14,503 nucleotides of DNA, from the NCBI GenBank assembly GCA_015222355.1, contig JADFVC010000068.1:1-14503 (forward strand). The letters are read 5' to 3'. This DNA comes from Chloroflexota bacterium (GTDB lineage: Bacteria; Desulfobacterota; Desulfuromonadia; Desulfuromonadales; Geopsychrobacteraceae). This document shows, one piece after another, positions 1 to 7,281 of the stretch. Both the position numbers and the translations under genes were made by a program. Numbering within the stretch: position 1 is the stretch's first letter; each line of letters begins with the position of its first letter. The notes below the pieces were generated by a model. It saw only the letters and a program-made list of their open reading frames with translations. It searched no databases and was not told the DNA's origin.

Positions 1-112
1 AAAAAGGCCTTGGGTCCGTCAACGTAGGTTACGCCCTGTTTCTTCGTTCAGAATCCCCCAGTAAAGTCCAAAACGGCACGTAAAACAATAACTTAGAGAT
101 GTTTCCCCATTC

Positions 113-129
113 TTGGCACATTGGTTGCT
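113..129 (+). promoter_or_regulatory. Sigma-54 (RpoN) promoter
   Basis: TTGGCAC-N5-TTGCT matches the RpoN consensus TGGCACG-N4-TTGCW, with GG at 115-116 and GC at 127-128 (ten bases between them, as required). It lies about 67 bases before the first gene of the chemosensory operon, so transcription would begin near 140. RpoN promoters need an AAA+ enhancer-binding activator. None is encoded here, and I could not recognise its binding site in bases 1-112. Confidence 0.8.
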
Positions 130-195
130 CTAAATGAGCCATAGTTAACAAATGTTTCTCTATTTAGGATCTGTGGCTTTGAGCTTCTGGAGCGG

Positions 196-624
196 ATGAT
201 GAACGCCAAGCACGTCGTGGTGGTCGATGACGAAACAAGAACATATCACGCTGTCACCTTCCTGCTTCGCATGAGGGGATACCGGGTAACGGAAGTAACC
301 AGTCTGGAAGAGGCGATCAACTGGGTGACCATCAGAAACAAGTTGGCAGAAAAACTGGACCTGATGCTGATCAACCGTCTCCTTTATCCTGTCGAACCTC
401 TTAGGCTGTTCGCGGAATTCGGGCCGTCGACCTCAAATGTTCCCATCCTGCTCGTCGATCGAAGGGAAAACAGGAACGTTATCGCTAAGTTGCCAAAAGA
501 AATTTTTCAGAAAGGTTCAGTTACCTTATGCCAACCGGAAGCCGTTTGCGACAGCCTGGACCTGATACTGAAAAGGCGTGTTGATGTCCATTCCGGCAAT
601 AAGAACGCTGGTCGCGCAAACTAA
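196..624 (+). CDS. Degenerate (pseudo-)receiver domain protein
   Basis: A 142-residue stand-alone receiver-like protein. The N-terminus has the acidic pocket after the first strand (VVVVDDE, D11/D12) and the following helix (LLRMRGYRV). Where the phosphoacceptor Asp should be, the sequence reads LMLINRLLYP, giving Asn60. The Thr/Ser of strand 4 is missing (PILLVDRR), and the conserved Lys of strand 5 is replaced by Gln113 (LCQPEAV). Three of the residues needed for phosphotransfer chemistry are therefore absent. By analogy with known pseudoreceivers it probably acts through protein contacts rather than aspartyl phosphorylation (inference). It is first in the operon, 67 bases behind the sigma-54 promoter. 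ATG196 or ATG199 could be the start; the GGAG at about 189-192 fits either. GC content looks lower than in the cyclic-di-GMP gene downstream. Confidence 0.8.
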   Translation: MMNAKHVVVVDDETRTYHAVTFLLRMRGYRVTEVTSLEEAINWVTIRNKLAEKLDLMLINRLLYPVEPLRLFAEFGPSTSNVPILLVDRRENRNVIAKLPKEIFQKGSVTLCQPEAVCDSLDLILKRRVDVHSGNKNAGRAN

Positions 625-695
625 ACAGAATTGCGAAGAAAAGGGGAACAGGCAGGAACTCAATGCAACTGGGACAGAAATAAAGAGGAGGTAAA

Positions 696-839
696 ATGGC
701 GAAGAAAACAGAAAGTATGGCGTTAAATGAGGAACGGCATGTCGAGGAAGAAGAGGATACCCATAGGGGGAAGTTTCTCACCTTCCACTTGGCCGACGGG
801 GTACTGGCGCAAATAGGTACTGTGGTTCAAGAAAGCTGA
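696..839 (+). CDS. CheW N-terminal stub (47 residues)
   Basis: A short gene with an excellent ribosome site (AGAGGAGG, five bases before the ATG). After a charged leader ([20 protein letters not shown]...) residues 26-36 read [10 protein letters not shown], closely matching RFLTFHLHNE at residues 23-32 of the full CheW encoded at 2697. It continues [11 protein letters not shown], resembling the next CheW strand, and stops. About 110 residues of normal CheW, including the whole receptor- and kinase-binding core, are missing. The MCP gene follows 25 bases later. It may be the remnant of a second cheW deleted at its 3' end, or a translated mini-protein. The intact ribosome site and reading frame keep the second option open. 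Confidence 0.6.
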   Translation: MAKKTESMALNEERHVEEEEDTHRGKFLTFHLADGVLAQIGTVVQES

Positions 840-864
840 CCTACAAAAAGATAAGGGAAAAAAG

Positions 865-2655
865 ATGAAAAATCTGAAACTTGCCAACAAGATCTTTGTA
901 CTGAGCGTTGCCATCATCCTGGTGTTTTCTCTGACTATAGGCTGGGTCTATTCCCGGCTGAAGAGCAATCTCTATCAGGGGAAAAAAGAAGAGGTTCAGC
1001 ACACCGTCGAATCGACCTGGGGGATTATCGACCACTATGTCAAACAGGCCCAAAATGGCGTCCTAGCAAAGGCGGAGGCCCAGGAGGCGGCCAGGGAAGC
1101 GATACGGCATACGCGCTTTGCCGGCGACAATTACTTCTTTATTACCGACACCCAGGCCAACTGTATCATGCATCCGATCAAGCCGGAGTTGGAGGGGAAT
1201 GACCTCTCAACCACCCGTGACCCCGACGGCAAGGCCCTGTTTTCGGAGATGGCTCAGGTGGCCAAGACGAGTGGTCAAGGTTTTGTCGACTACAAATGGA
1301 GCAAGGCGGGGATCAACAAGGCCGTCCCCAAGATCTCTTTTGTCAAGCTGTCCCCGGAATGGGGATGGGTCGTCGGCGCTGGTCTCTACCTTGATGACAT
1401 CGAATCCGAGCTGTCCAGAATTTTCTACCTGACCCTGGGAATCGTGACGGCCGTCATCATCGCCACCCTGCTGCTGGTTTTTATCGTGGCCCGGAGCATC
1501 GCGGTTCCCATGGGCAAAGCCGTGCACATGATTCAGGAATTGGAAAAGGGCAACCTCGACCTGCGGCTGGAACTGAACCAGAGCGACGAAATCGGCCAGA
1601 TGTCCAAGGCGCTCGACGGCTTTGCCGACAACATGAAGGATGAGGTGGTGGCCGCGTTTGAGGCCCTTGCCGACGGCAACCTGACCTTCGAGGCGAACGG
1701 CGTCATCCGCCACCCGCTGGCCAAGGCCAACGCCGCCCTCAACGACGTCATGGGCCAGATCCAAGTGGCCGGCGAGCAGATCGCCTCCGGCAGCGGCCAG
1801 GTGGCCGATTCCAGCCAGTCGCTGTCACAGGGCGCCACCGAGCAGGCCAGCAGCCTCGAAGAGATCTCTGCATCGCTTAACGAGATGTCTTCACAGACCA
1901 CGACCAACGCCGAAAATGCCAACCAGGCCAACCGCCTGGCCGCAGAGGCCCAAAGTGCCGCGCAAAAGGGCAGCAGCCAGATGCAGACGATGGTGACCGC
2001 CATGAGCGAGATCAACGAAGCCGGCCAGAACATCTCCAAGATCATCAAGGTCATCGACGAGATCGCCTTCCAGACCAACCTGCTGGCGCTCAACGCCGCC
2101 GTCGAAGCGGCGCGTGCCGGGCAGCATGGTAAGGGCTTTGCCGTGGTTGCTGAAGAGGTGCGTAACCTGGCCGCCCGTAGTGCCAAGGCAGCTGCAGAGA
2201 CTGCCGAGCTGATCGAAGGCTCGGTGGAAAAAACTGCAAACGGCAGTGCCATTGCCAATCAGACCGCTGAAGCACTGCAGGAGATTGTCGACGGTATCGG
2301 CAAGGTAACCGATCTGGTCGCTGAAATTGCCGCCGCCAGCAGTGAGCAGGCCCAGGGCGTTGCGCAGATCAATCAGGGCGTGACCCAGATCGATCAGGTC
2401 ACCCAGCAGAACACCTCCAGCGCTGAAGAGAGCGCCGCGGCATCCGAAGAACTTTCCGGTCAGGCCGAGCAGCTGCGGCAGATGCTGCAGCGCTTTACCC
2501 TGAAGCAAGGACAGCAGGTTCAGCGCCCGACAAGCCCTGTTCCATCCAGCGTGCAGTCAAATATCAGCTGGAAACCGATGGAACAAGAGCAACCGAACGC
2601 TCTTGCCGCAAAACCGCAGATTGCCTTGGACGACAGTAATTTTGGCAAATACTAA
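865..2655 (+). CDS. Methyl-accepting chemotaxis protein, Cache-type sensor
   Basis: A transmembrane chemoreceptor of 596 residues. A first membrane helix (about 9-30) is followed by a periplasmic region of about 155 residues resembling a single Cache (sCache_2) domain ([21 protein letters not shown] at 84-104, split here from [15 protein letters not shown] at 166-180). Then come a second membrane helix (about 186-209), HAMP (about 210-262) and a long signalling coiled coil. The tip is canonical, [18 protein letters not shown] at 399-416 followed by [15 protein letters not shown], which is the CheA/CheW contact and trimer-of-dimers region. The protein ends in a linker and the tail DSNFGKY, which recurs in the truncated receptor at 8129. 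AAGGG lies upstream of the ATG. Small organic acids are common ligands of such domains, but the ligand here cannot be read from sequence. It shares an operon with cheW. Confidence 0.95.
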   Translation: MKNLKLANKIFVLSVAIILVFSLTIGWVYSRLKSNLYQGKKEEVQHTVESTWGIIDHYVKQAQNGVLAKAEAQEAAREAIRHTRFAGDNYFFITDTQANCIMHPIKPELEGNDLSTTRDPDGKALFSEMAQVAKTSGQGFVDYKWSKAGINKAVPKISFVKLSPEWGWVVGAGLYLDDIESELSRIFYLTLGIVTAVIIATLLLVFIVARSIAVPMGKAVHMIQELEKGNLDLRLELNQSDEIGQMSKALDGFADNMKDEVVAAFEALADGNLTFEANGVIRHPLAKANAALNDVMGQIQVAGEQIASGSGQVADSSQSLSQGATEQASSLEEISASLNEMSSQTTTNAENANQANRLAAEAQSAAQKGSSQMQTMVTAMSEINEAGQNISKIIKVIDEIAFQTNLLALNAAVEAARAGQHGKGFAVVAEEVRNLAARSAKAAAETAELIEGSVEKTANGSAIANQTAEALQEIVDGIGKVTDLVAEIAAASSEQAQGVAQINQGVTQIDQVTQQNTSSAEESAAASEELSGQAEQLRQMLQRFTLKQGQQVQRPTSPVPSSVQSNISWKPMEQEQPNALAAKPQIALDDSNFGKY

Positions 2656-2696
2656 GCCACGTCTGAATATCAATTCTGTCGAAGGGAGCAAGGGGT

Positions 2697-3227
2697 ATGG
2701 CTAATGTAGCAGAAGCGCTTGAGCAAGAAATGTCTCATCAACTGGAAGATTCCCAACTAAACCGGTTTCTGACCTTCCATTTGCACAATGAAGACTATGG
2801 CATCGCCATAAATCATGTCACAGAGATCATCGGCATCCAGAAAATCACCGAGGTTCCGGATATGCCTGGTGAGGTAAAAGGGGTCATCAATTTACGCGGT
2901 CGGGTCATCCCGGTGATGGATGTCCGCTTGAGATTTGGTCTGCCGAGCCGCGACTATGACGAACGCACCTGTGTCATTGTTGTCGAGGTAAATGACAATA
3001 CAACAGGCTTGGTGGTCGACCGTGTCAATGAAGTTGTCGAAATTGCTGCAGAGCAGATCGAACCTCCGCCTTGTCACAATAGAGAACAAAGCTATATTCA
3101 GGGGCTGGGCAAGGTTGAAGACGATGTGAAGATACTGCTCGATGTTGAATCCTTAGTTGGTGTAACTGAAGAAATATGTCGAACTGCAGCTGAAGCAGAA
3201 AATGCTGCCATGTTGTCCAGCACCTGA
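2697..3227 (+). CDS. cheW: CheW coupling protein
   Basis: A cytoplasmic adaptor that links receptors to the histidine kinase CheA in chemosensory arrays. It has 176 residues, slightly longer than the roughly 167 of E. coli CheW, with extra residues at both ends. The full fold is visible: RFLTFHLHNEDYGIAINHV (23-41), TEIIG with the conserved Glu43, VKGVINLRGRVIPVMDVR (60-77), GLVVDRVNEVVEI (104-116) and the C-terminal subdomain YIQGLGKVEDDVKILLDVE (133-151). Arg68 in NLRG corresponds to E. coli CheW Arg62, which is needed for coupling. An AAGGGG ribosome site precedes ATG2697, 41 bases after the MCP stop. It is the last gene before a strong terminator, so it is co-transcribed with the receptor and probably serves it. 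Confidence 0.95.
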   Translation: MANVAEALEQEMSHQLEDSQLNRFLTFHLHNEDYGIAINHVTEIIGIQKITEVPDMPGEVKGVINLRGRVIPVMDVRLRFGLPSRDYDERTCVIVVEVNDNTTGLVVDRVNEVVEIAAEQIEPPPCHNREQSYIQGLGKVEDDVKILLDVESLVGVTEEICRTAAEAENAAMLSST

Positions 3228-3260
3228 ACCACCTCCCCAACAAGTGTTGGACAAGTTGTC

Positions 3261-3288
3261 GCGGCCCGGAATTCCGGGCCGCGTTTTT
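3261..3288 (+). terminator. Rho-independent terminator of operon 1
   Basis: A perfect 22-base palindrome: GCGGCCCGGAA is directly followed by its reverse complement TTCCGGGCCGC. The RNA hairpin is very GC-rich and is followed by GTTTTT. It starts 33 bases after the cheW stop and closes the sigma-54-driven operon. Confidence 0.92.
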
Positions 3289-3354
3289 CCTGTCAAGGAC
3301 AATGCCGGAAATCAGGAATTCCACATCTTTTTACCGCCTTGAAATGAGGGAAAT

Positions 3355-3546
3355 ATGAAAAAAAGCATTTATGCGAAAAAACAGGAGGTGGCCGAGGCCG
3401 TCAACAAAGGACTGATCCATCAGGCTATCCCCAAACCATGGCAAAACGAGCAACTGATCAATATTTTTGAGCAAATGGTGGGGACGATCTCTTGGGTTTT
3501 TCCAGAGGCCGACATCAGGGAGGCCATTAAAGCTGATCAACCCTGA
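3355..3546 (+). CDS. Mini-protein resembling the C-terminal part of a receiver
   Basis: A 63-residue protein with its own ribosome site (GAGGG, about five bases before the ATG). Residues 12-40 read VAEAVNKGLIHQAIPKPWQ followed by NEQLINIFEQ. This matches the helix 4 - strand 5 - helix 5 segment of receivers of the HD-GYP/PatA-associated type (pattern A-N-x-G-x-I-x-x-x-I-x-K-P-W-x-x-x-x-L). Lys27 is the conserved strand-5 lysine. The receiver at 4096 has the same element (RLIDKPWQDDERL). The acidic pocket and phosphoacceptor half are absent, so it cannot be a working receiver by itself. The helix 4 - strand 5 - helix 5 face is the usual output and dimer surface of receivers. It may be a remnant of a deleted receiver gene or a decoy peptide. 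It is the first gene after the operon-1 terminator. Confidence 0.55.
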   Translation: MKKSIYAKKQEVAEAVNKGLIHQAIPKPWQNEQLINIFEQMVGTISWVFPEADIREAIKADQP

Positions 3547-3678
3547 CGAGAAGCAACCGTCACGCCCTCTTGCCAGTGCAGGCAACCGCCTTCCCGCGAT
3601 TCTGGTTTTGGCAAGCTATGCACAACTATGGGAGAAAGGTACGCTCAAATCATCCTGACAGCCAAGAAGGGGGAATCC

Positions 3679-4068
3679 ATGGTCAAAGATAACCATCTCA
3701 TCAAGCTGTTCCAAAATCTGTGGGCAATACCGACAGAGAACACCAAAAAAAAATTCCTCCCCGTCACCCTGGGTGACCACCAATACGGTATTGAAGCCCA
3801 TCTGATCACAGAAGTTGTCAGTATCAACAAGATGTCGAAGGGACCCGATATCCCCACCTACGTCAAGGGGATGCTCAACTGGCACGGCAGCAGAATCCCG
3901 GTGATCGATATCCGAGCCTGGCTTGATCCCCCTCCAAGGCAATACGACCACAATACCCGCATTGCCGTAATGAAGTTGGATGGTAAATATGTTGGTCTGA
4001 TGGTAGACCAGACACACGAAGTCGCAACCATTGCGGCTGACCGGTTCATATCGTTATTTGGAACCTGA
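3679..4068 (+). CDS. CheW-like protein, C-terminally truncated
   Basis: A 129-residue CheW-family adaptor. Recognisable segments are KKFLPVTLGDHQYGIEAHLI (24-43), TEVVSIN with a Glu at 45, YVKGMLNWHGSRIPVIDIRA (61-80) and YVGLMVDQTHEVATIAADRF (104-123). The NLRG motif is changed to NWHG, placing His69 where E. coli CheW has Arg62. The protein stops at FISLFGT, so the final 30-40 residues of CheW (the GLG...ILL strands) are missing, and neighbouring frames do not supply them. I chose ATG3679 because AAGGGGG lies six bases upstream; an in-frame ATG at 3628 lacks a ribosome site. The gap to the next gene is 27 bases, so it is almost certainly co-transcribed with the receiver and the cyclic-di-GMP protein. 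It may couple a receptor array to these outputs, or be defective. Confidence 0.8.
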   Translation: MVKDNHLIKLFQNLWAIPTENTKKKFLPVTLGDHQYGIEAHLITEVVSINKMSKGPDIPTYVKGMLNWHGSRIPVIDIRAWLDPPPRQYDHNTRIAVMKLDGKYVGLMVDQTHEVATIAADRFISLFGT

Positions 4069-4095
4069 TAAAAAAGGAACTACAGGGAGAATGAG

Positions 4096-4491
4096 ATGAA
4101 AATCCTCTGCGTCGACGATGAAATCTGCATCCTTAAATCACTCAGGCGTCTGTTTCGGATGGCCGGCTATAAAATCGCGACCGCCTCTTCCGCACAGGCG
4201 GGATTGGACATCATGGCCGAGGACTCTGCTATTTCCCTGGTGATCTCCGACTACCAGATGCCGGGGGCCAACGGCGTGAGTTTCCTGCGTGAGATCCGCC
4301 GCAACTGGCCGGAAACAGGTCGGTTTCTGCTGACCGGCTATGCCGATAAGCAGGAGATGAGTCTGGCCATTGCCGACAGGGTAATCCAGAGGCTGATCGA
4401 CAAACCCTGGCAGGACGATGAACGGCTCGCCAGCGTGGCGCAAAGGCTGGGACCGCCCGCGACAGGGACGCTCTTCCGTTTATCGATCTAA
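4096..4491 (+). CDS. Single-domain response regulator receiver
   Basis: A 131-residue CheY-like receiver with all key residues: acidic pocket D7/D8, phosphoacceptor Asp52 (LVISDYQMPG), Thr80 (FLLTGYAD) and Lys103 (LIDKPWQDDE). The Y-Q-M-P and K-P-W signatures are those of receivers that precede HD-GYP or adenylate-cyclase outputs, but no output domain follows; the chain ends about 28 residues after the lysine. AGGGAG precedes the ATG. It sits between the CheW-like gene and the GGDEF-EAL gene, only 24 bases from the latter, so it probably carries a phosphosignal to that protein or modulates it through contact (inference). The cognate kinase is not in the window. Confidence 0.92.
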   Translation: MKILCVDDEICILKSLRRLFRMAGYKIATASSAQAGLDIMAEDSAISLVISDYQMPGANGVSFLREIRRNWPETGRFLLTGYADKQEMSLAIADRVIQRLIDKPWQDDERLASVAQRLGPPATGTLFRLSI

Positions 4492-4515
4492 GTATCACTG
4501 AAAGAGGGGATGTGT

Positions 4516-7149
4516 ATGATGCCAACAGAGAGACTTCAGCCTGAACTGTCCGCTTGCAACCTCAGCCTCTGTTCACAGATCGGCACTGCCGACGAAAAGG
4601 GTCACTGCCTGGGGTTTTTCATCGAGGAGCTGTGCGAGCTGCGGGTTGCCGACCAGAACACCACCGGCACCAGGTTTTTTCATGGCCTGCTGCGAACGCT
4701 GGCCGAGACCATCGGAGCCAACTTGGCGTTCGTCTGGGAATTCGACGACCCGCTCAGAGATTACGGCAAAACCATCGCCACCTGGAGCGAGGGGCAGCCG
4801 GGAGAGAACTTTGTCTTCAACCTGGCCGGCACGCCCTGCGGGGAGGCGGTAAACTCAGGCCTCTGCTGCATCCCCGACAGCGTTGGGGAACGCTTCTCCC
4901 TTGACCCGCCACTGCCGATAACGGCGGTGAGTTATATCGGCATTCCCTTACTGGATATGGCGGGTCAGCCGCTGGGCGCCCTGGCTGCCTTTGGTCATAG
5001 CCCCCTGGAAAAACAAGAGAAGGCCGGCTGGCTGTTAGGGGTCTTTGCGCACAAGGCGGCGATGGAGTTGGAACGGCGCCGGGCCATTAGCGCCCGGCAG
5101 GAAGGGGAAGAGTTTTTCCGTTCACTCTTCGACACCATCCCCCATCCGATCTTTCTGAAAGACCCCGAAGGCCGTTACCTCGATTGCAATGCCACCTTTG
5201 CGAAATATTTCGGGGTCGGTAGAGAGGACGTCATCGGCAAATCCGCCTTCGACGTTCTGCCCGCCACGCTTGCCGGGGACTGTCAGGCTTCGGACCAGGA
5301 ATTTCTACAGCGAGGCGAAATCCAGCGCTACGAATGCGGCTGCAACTGCGCCGACGGTCTCTACCGGGAGCTGCTCCTGAACAAAACCAGCTTACTGAAC
5401 CCCGACGGCTCATCGGCGGGACTGCTCGGGACCCTGCTCGATATCACCGATTGCAATCGGATCAAAAAAGCCCTGAAGTATGGCGAAGAGTGCTTCCGTT
5501 CAATTTTTGAAAACGCTGCTATGGGGATTATGACCATGGCCGCCGGAGGCAAGCTACTCACTGTTAACCCGGCCTTCTGCAACTTCATCGGCTATAGCGA
5601 AGCGGAGCTGCTGAGCATCAGCGAAACCGAGCTCCCCCACCCCGGCGAGCTGCCGGACTTACAGCTGCTGCTCCGCGAGGTCCAGGCCGGGCAGCGCCAG
5701 ATGTTCGATGGCGAAAAGAGCTTCCTGCGCAAAGACGGTGCGACCGTCTGGGGCCAGGTGACCGCCACCTGGCTGTTCGACGCCCAGGCGACTCCGACCT
5801 ATGCCGTCTGCCTGGTACAGGACATCACTCAACACAAGCAGGTGGAGGAGATGGCCAATCGACTGGCCTATTTCGACCTTCTCACCGAGCTGCCCAACCT
5901 CACCCTGCTCAAAGATCGCCTGGAACGAGCCCTGGGCCGAGCCCAGCACCGCAACGCCACGGGCGCGGTGCTGTTTCTCGATCTGGACCGGTTTACGAGG
6001 ATCAACGACAGCCTGGGCCATGCCACCGGTGACCAACTGCTCAAAACCGTCGCCGACCGGCTCAAGGAGTGTGTGGAGGTCGATGACACCGTCGCCCGGC
6101 TGGGTGGCGATGAATTCGCGATCATCCTCTCCGCGGTGCCGAAACCGGAGGATGCCGCGGCCGTCGCACAGAGGATTCTTGAGAGACTGGCGGCGCCGGT
6201 GGAGCTGGCCGGGCAGACCATCTCCCGCACGGTCAGCATCGGCATCACCCTCTTCCCCGAGGACGGTGATGAAGTCGGCAGCCTGCTGAGAAATGCCGAC
6301 TTGGCCATGTACCAGGCCAAAGAACAGGGGAGAAACAACTTCCAGTTCTATTGCAGTGAACAGCAGGCCAAGGCCGTGGAAAAACTGGCCGTGGAGACCC
6401 TGCTGCGTCATGCCCTGCCCCGGGATGAGCTGTTCCTGCACTATCAACCCCAGGTGGAGGCGGTCTCAAAACGGCTGCTCGGCATGGAGGCCCTGTTGCG
6501 CTGGCAGCCGGCGGGAAGGGAGCCGATTTCACCGGGCAAGTTCATCCCTCTGGCCGAAGAGACCGGTCTGATCATCCCCATCGGCGACTGGGTGCTGCAG
6601 CAGGCCTGTGTCCAGAACAAGGCCTGGCAAGAGGCCGGACTGCCGCCGCTGCGGGTTGCAGTCAACGTCTCCGGTATCCAGTTCAAACAGCCCGACTTCG
6701 TGGCCAAGGTCGAGGCCATCCTGGCGGCAACCGGGCTGGCCCCGCACTATCTGGAACTGGAACTGACCGAAAGTATCATCATGAGGAATGTCGAACAGAC
6801 CAGGCAGACCCTGCAGGGATTGAAAAGATTGGGGGTCCACCTGGCCGTCGATGATTTCGGCACCGGCTATTCGTCCCTGAACTACCTGAAGAACTTCCCC
6901 ATCGACCGACTCAAAATCGATCAATCGTTCGTCCGGGATATCTCCCGCAATCCCAACGATGCCGCCATTACCACGGCAATCATCGCCATGGGGCACAGTC
7001 TGGGGATAAAGGTGATTGCCGAAGGGGTGGAGACGGAGGAGCAGCTCGACTTCCTACGGCGTCACCAGTGTGACGAGATTCAGGGCTACTACTTCGGCTG
7101 GCCCATGTCGAAAGACGATGCCTCCATGTTCCTCCAAGTGGGCACCTGA
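4516..7149 (+). CDS. GAF-PAS-PAS-GGDEF-EAL cyclic di-GMP protein
   Basis: A cytoplasmic bifunctional-type cyclic di-GMP enzyme of about 877 residues with no membrane helices. Domains in order: GAF (about 38-188; cysteines at about 108, 117 and 118), PAS 1 (about 200-315; several Cys around 264-278), PAS 2 (about 325-440), GGDEF (about 448-611, intact GGDEF at 530-534) and EAL (about 628-868). The EAL domain keeps EALLRW, NVSGIQF, ELTES, DDFGTGYSSL, LKIDQSF, IAEGVET and QGYYFGWPM, so phosphodiesterase residues look complete. The RxxD inhibitory site before GGDEF is absent (EVDD). ATG4516 has GAGGGG at six bases; ATG4510 abuts that site and ATG4519 is also possible. GTP and cyclic di-GMP are the expected substrates. 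The net direction (cyclase or phosphodiesterase) cannot be told from sequence. A small-molecule or redox input through GAF/PAS is likely. Confidence 0.95.
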   Translation: MMPTERLQPELSACNLSLCSQIGTADEKGHCLGFFIEELCELRVADQNTTGTRFFHGLLRTLAETIGANLAFVWEFDDPLRDYGKTIATWSEGQPGENFVFNLAGTPCGEAVNSGLCCIPDSVGERFSLDPPLPITAVSYIGIPLLDMAGQPLGALAAFGHSPLEKQEKAGWLLGVFAHKAAMELERRRAISARQEGEEFFRSLFDTIPHPIFLKDPEGRYLDCNATFAKYFGVGREDVIGKSAFDVLPATLAGDCQASDQEFLQRGEIQRYECGCNCADGLYRELLLNKTSLLNPDGSSAGLLGTLLDITDCNRIKKALKYGEECFRSIFENAAMGIMTMAAGGKLLTVNPAFCNFIGYSEAELLSISETELPHPGELPDLQLLLREVQAGQRQMFDGEKSFLRKDGATVWGQVTATWLFDAQATPTYAVCLVQDITQHKQVEEMANRLAYFDLLTELPNLTLLKDRLERALGRAQHRNATGAVLFLDLDRFTRINDSLGHATGDQLLKTVADRLKECVEVDDTVARLGGDEFAIILSAVPKPEDAAAVAQRILERLAAPVELAGQTISRTVSIGITLFPEDGDEVGSLLRNADLAMYQAKEQGRNNFQFYCSEQQAKAVEKLAVETLLRHALPRDELFLHYQPQVEAVSKRLLGMEALLRWQPAGREPISPGKFIPLAEETGLIIPIGDWVLQQACVQNKAWQEAGLPPLRVAVNVSGIQFKQPDFVAKVEAILAATGLAPHYLELELTESIIMRNVEQTRQTLQGLKRLGVHLAVDDFGTGYSSLNYLKNFPIDRLKIDQSFVRDISRNPNDAAITTAIIAMGHSLGIKVIAEGVETEEQLDFLRRHQCDEIQGYYFGWPMSKDDASMFLQVGT

Positions 7150-7234
7150 TAAACGCTCTTCACTTCGCATCTTGCTCTGGTTGGAAAATACCGCTCGCAC
7201 CCGCCAGAAGCCAAACATCTCACACCTCCACAAA

Positions 7235-7281
7235 GGCAACACCATGAGCCCTGAATGGTGTTGCCATTGAAAAATATTTTT
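7235..7281 (+). terminator. Likely terminator hairpin after the GGDEF-EAL gene
   Basis: GGCAACACCAT (7235-7245) and ATGGTGTTGCC (7255-7265) form an 11-bp perfect stem with a 9-base loop, 86 bases after the stop. The T-run (ATTTTT, 7276-7281) begins about eleven bases beyond the stem, so termination may be weak. The stem ends close to where the minus-strand open frame described below also ends. Confidence 0.55.

Noticed and set aside
1207..2508. Long open frames on the minus strand across the first MCP
   Set aside because: They mirror a high-GC, alanine-rich coiled-coil gene; no ribosome sites and no recognisable protein features.
3610..3626. TTGGCAAGCTATGCAC as a second sigma-54 promoter
   Set aside because: Only eight bases separate GG and GC instead of ten.
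3628..3678. Earlier start for the CheW-like gene at 3628
   Set aside because: No ribosome site; ATG3679 has AAGGGGG six bases upstream and gives a CheW-like N-terminus.
5659..6996. Long minus-strand frames opposite the GGDEF-EAL gene
   Set aside because: The plus strand has unmistakable GGDEF and EAL motifs throughout; the antisense frames are by-products of codon bias.
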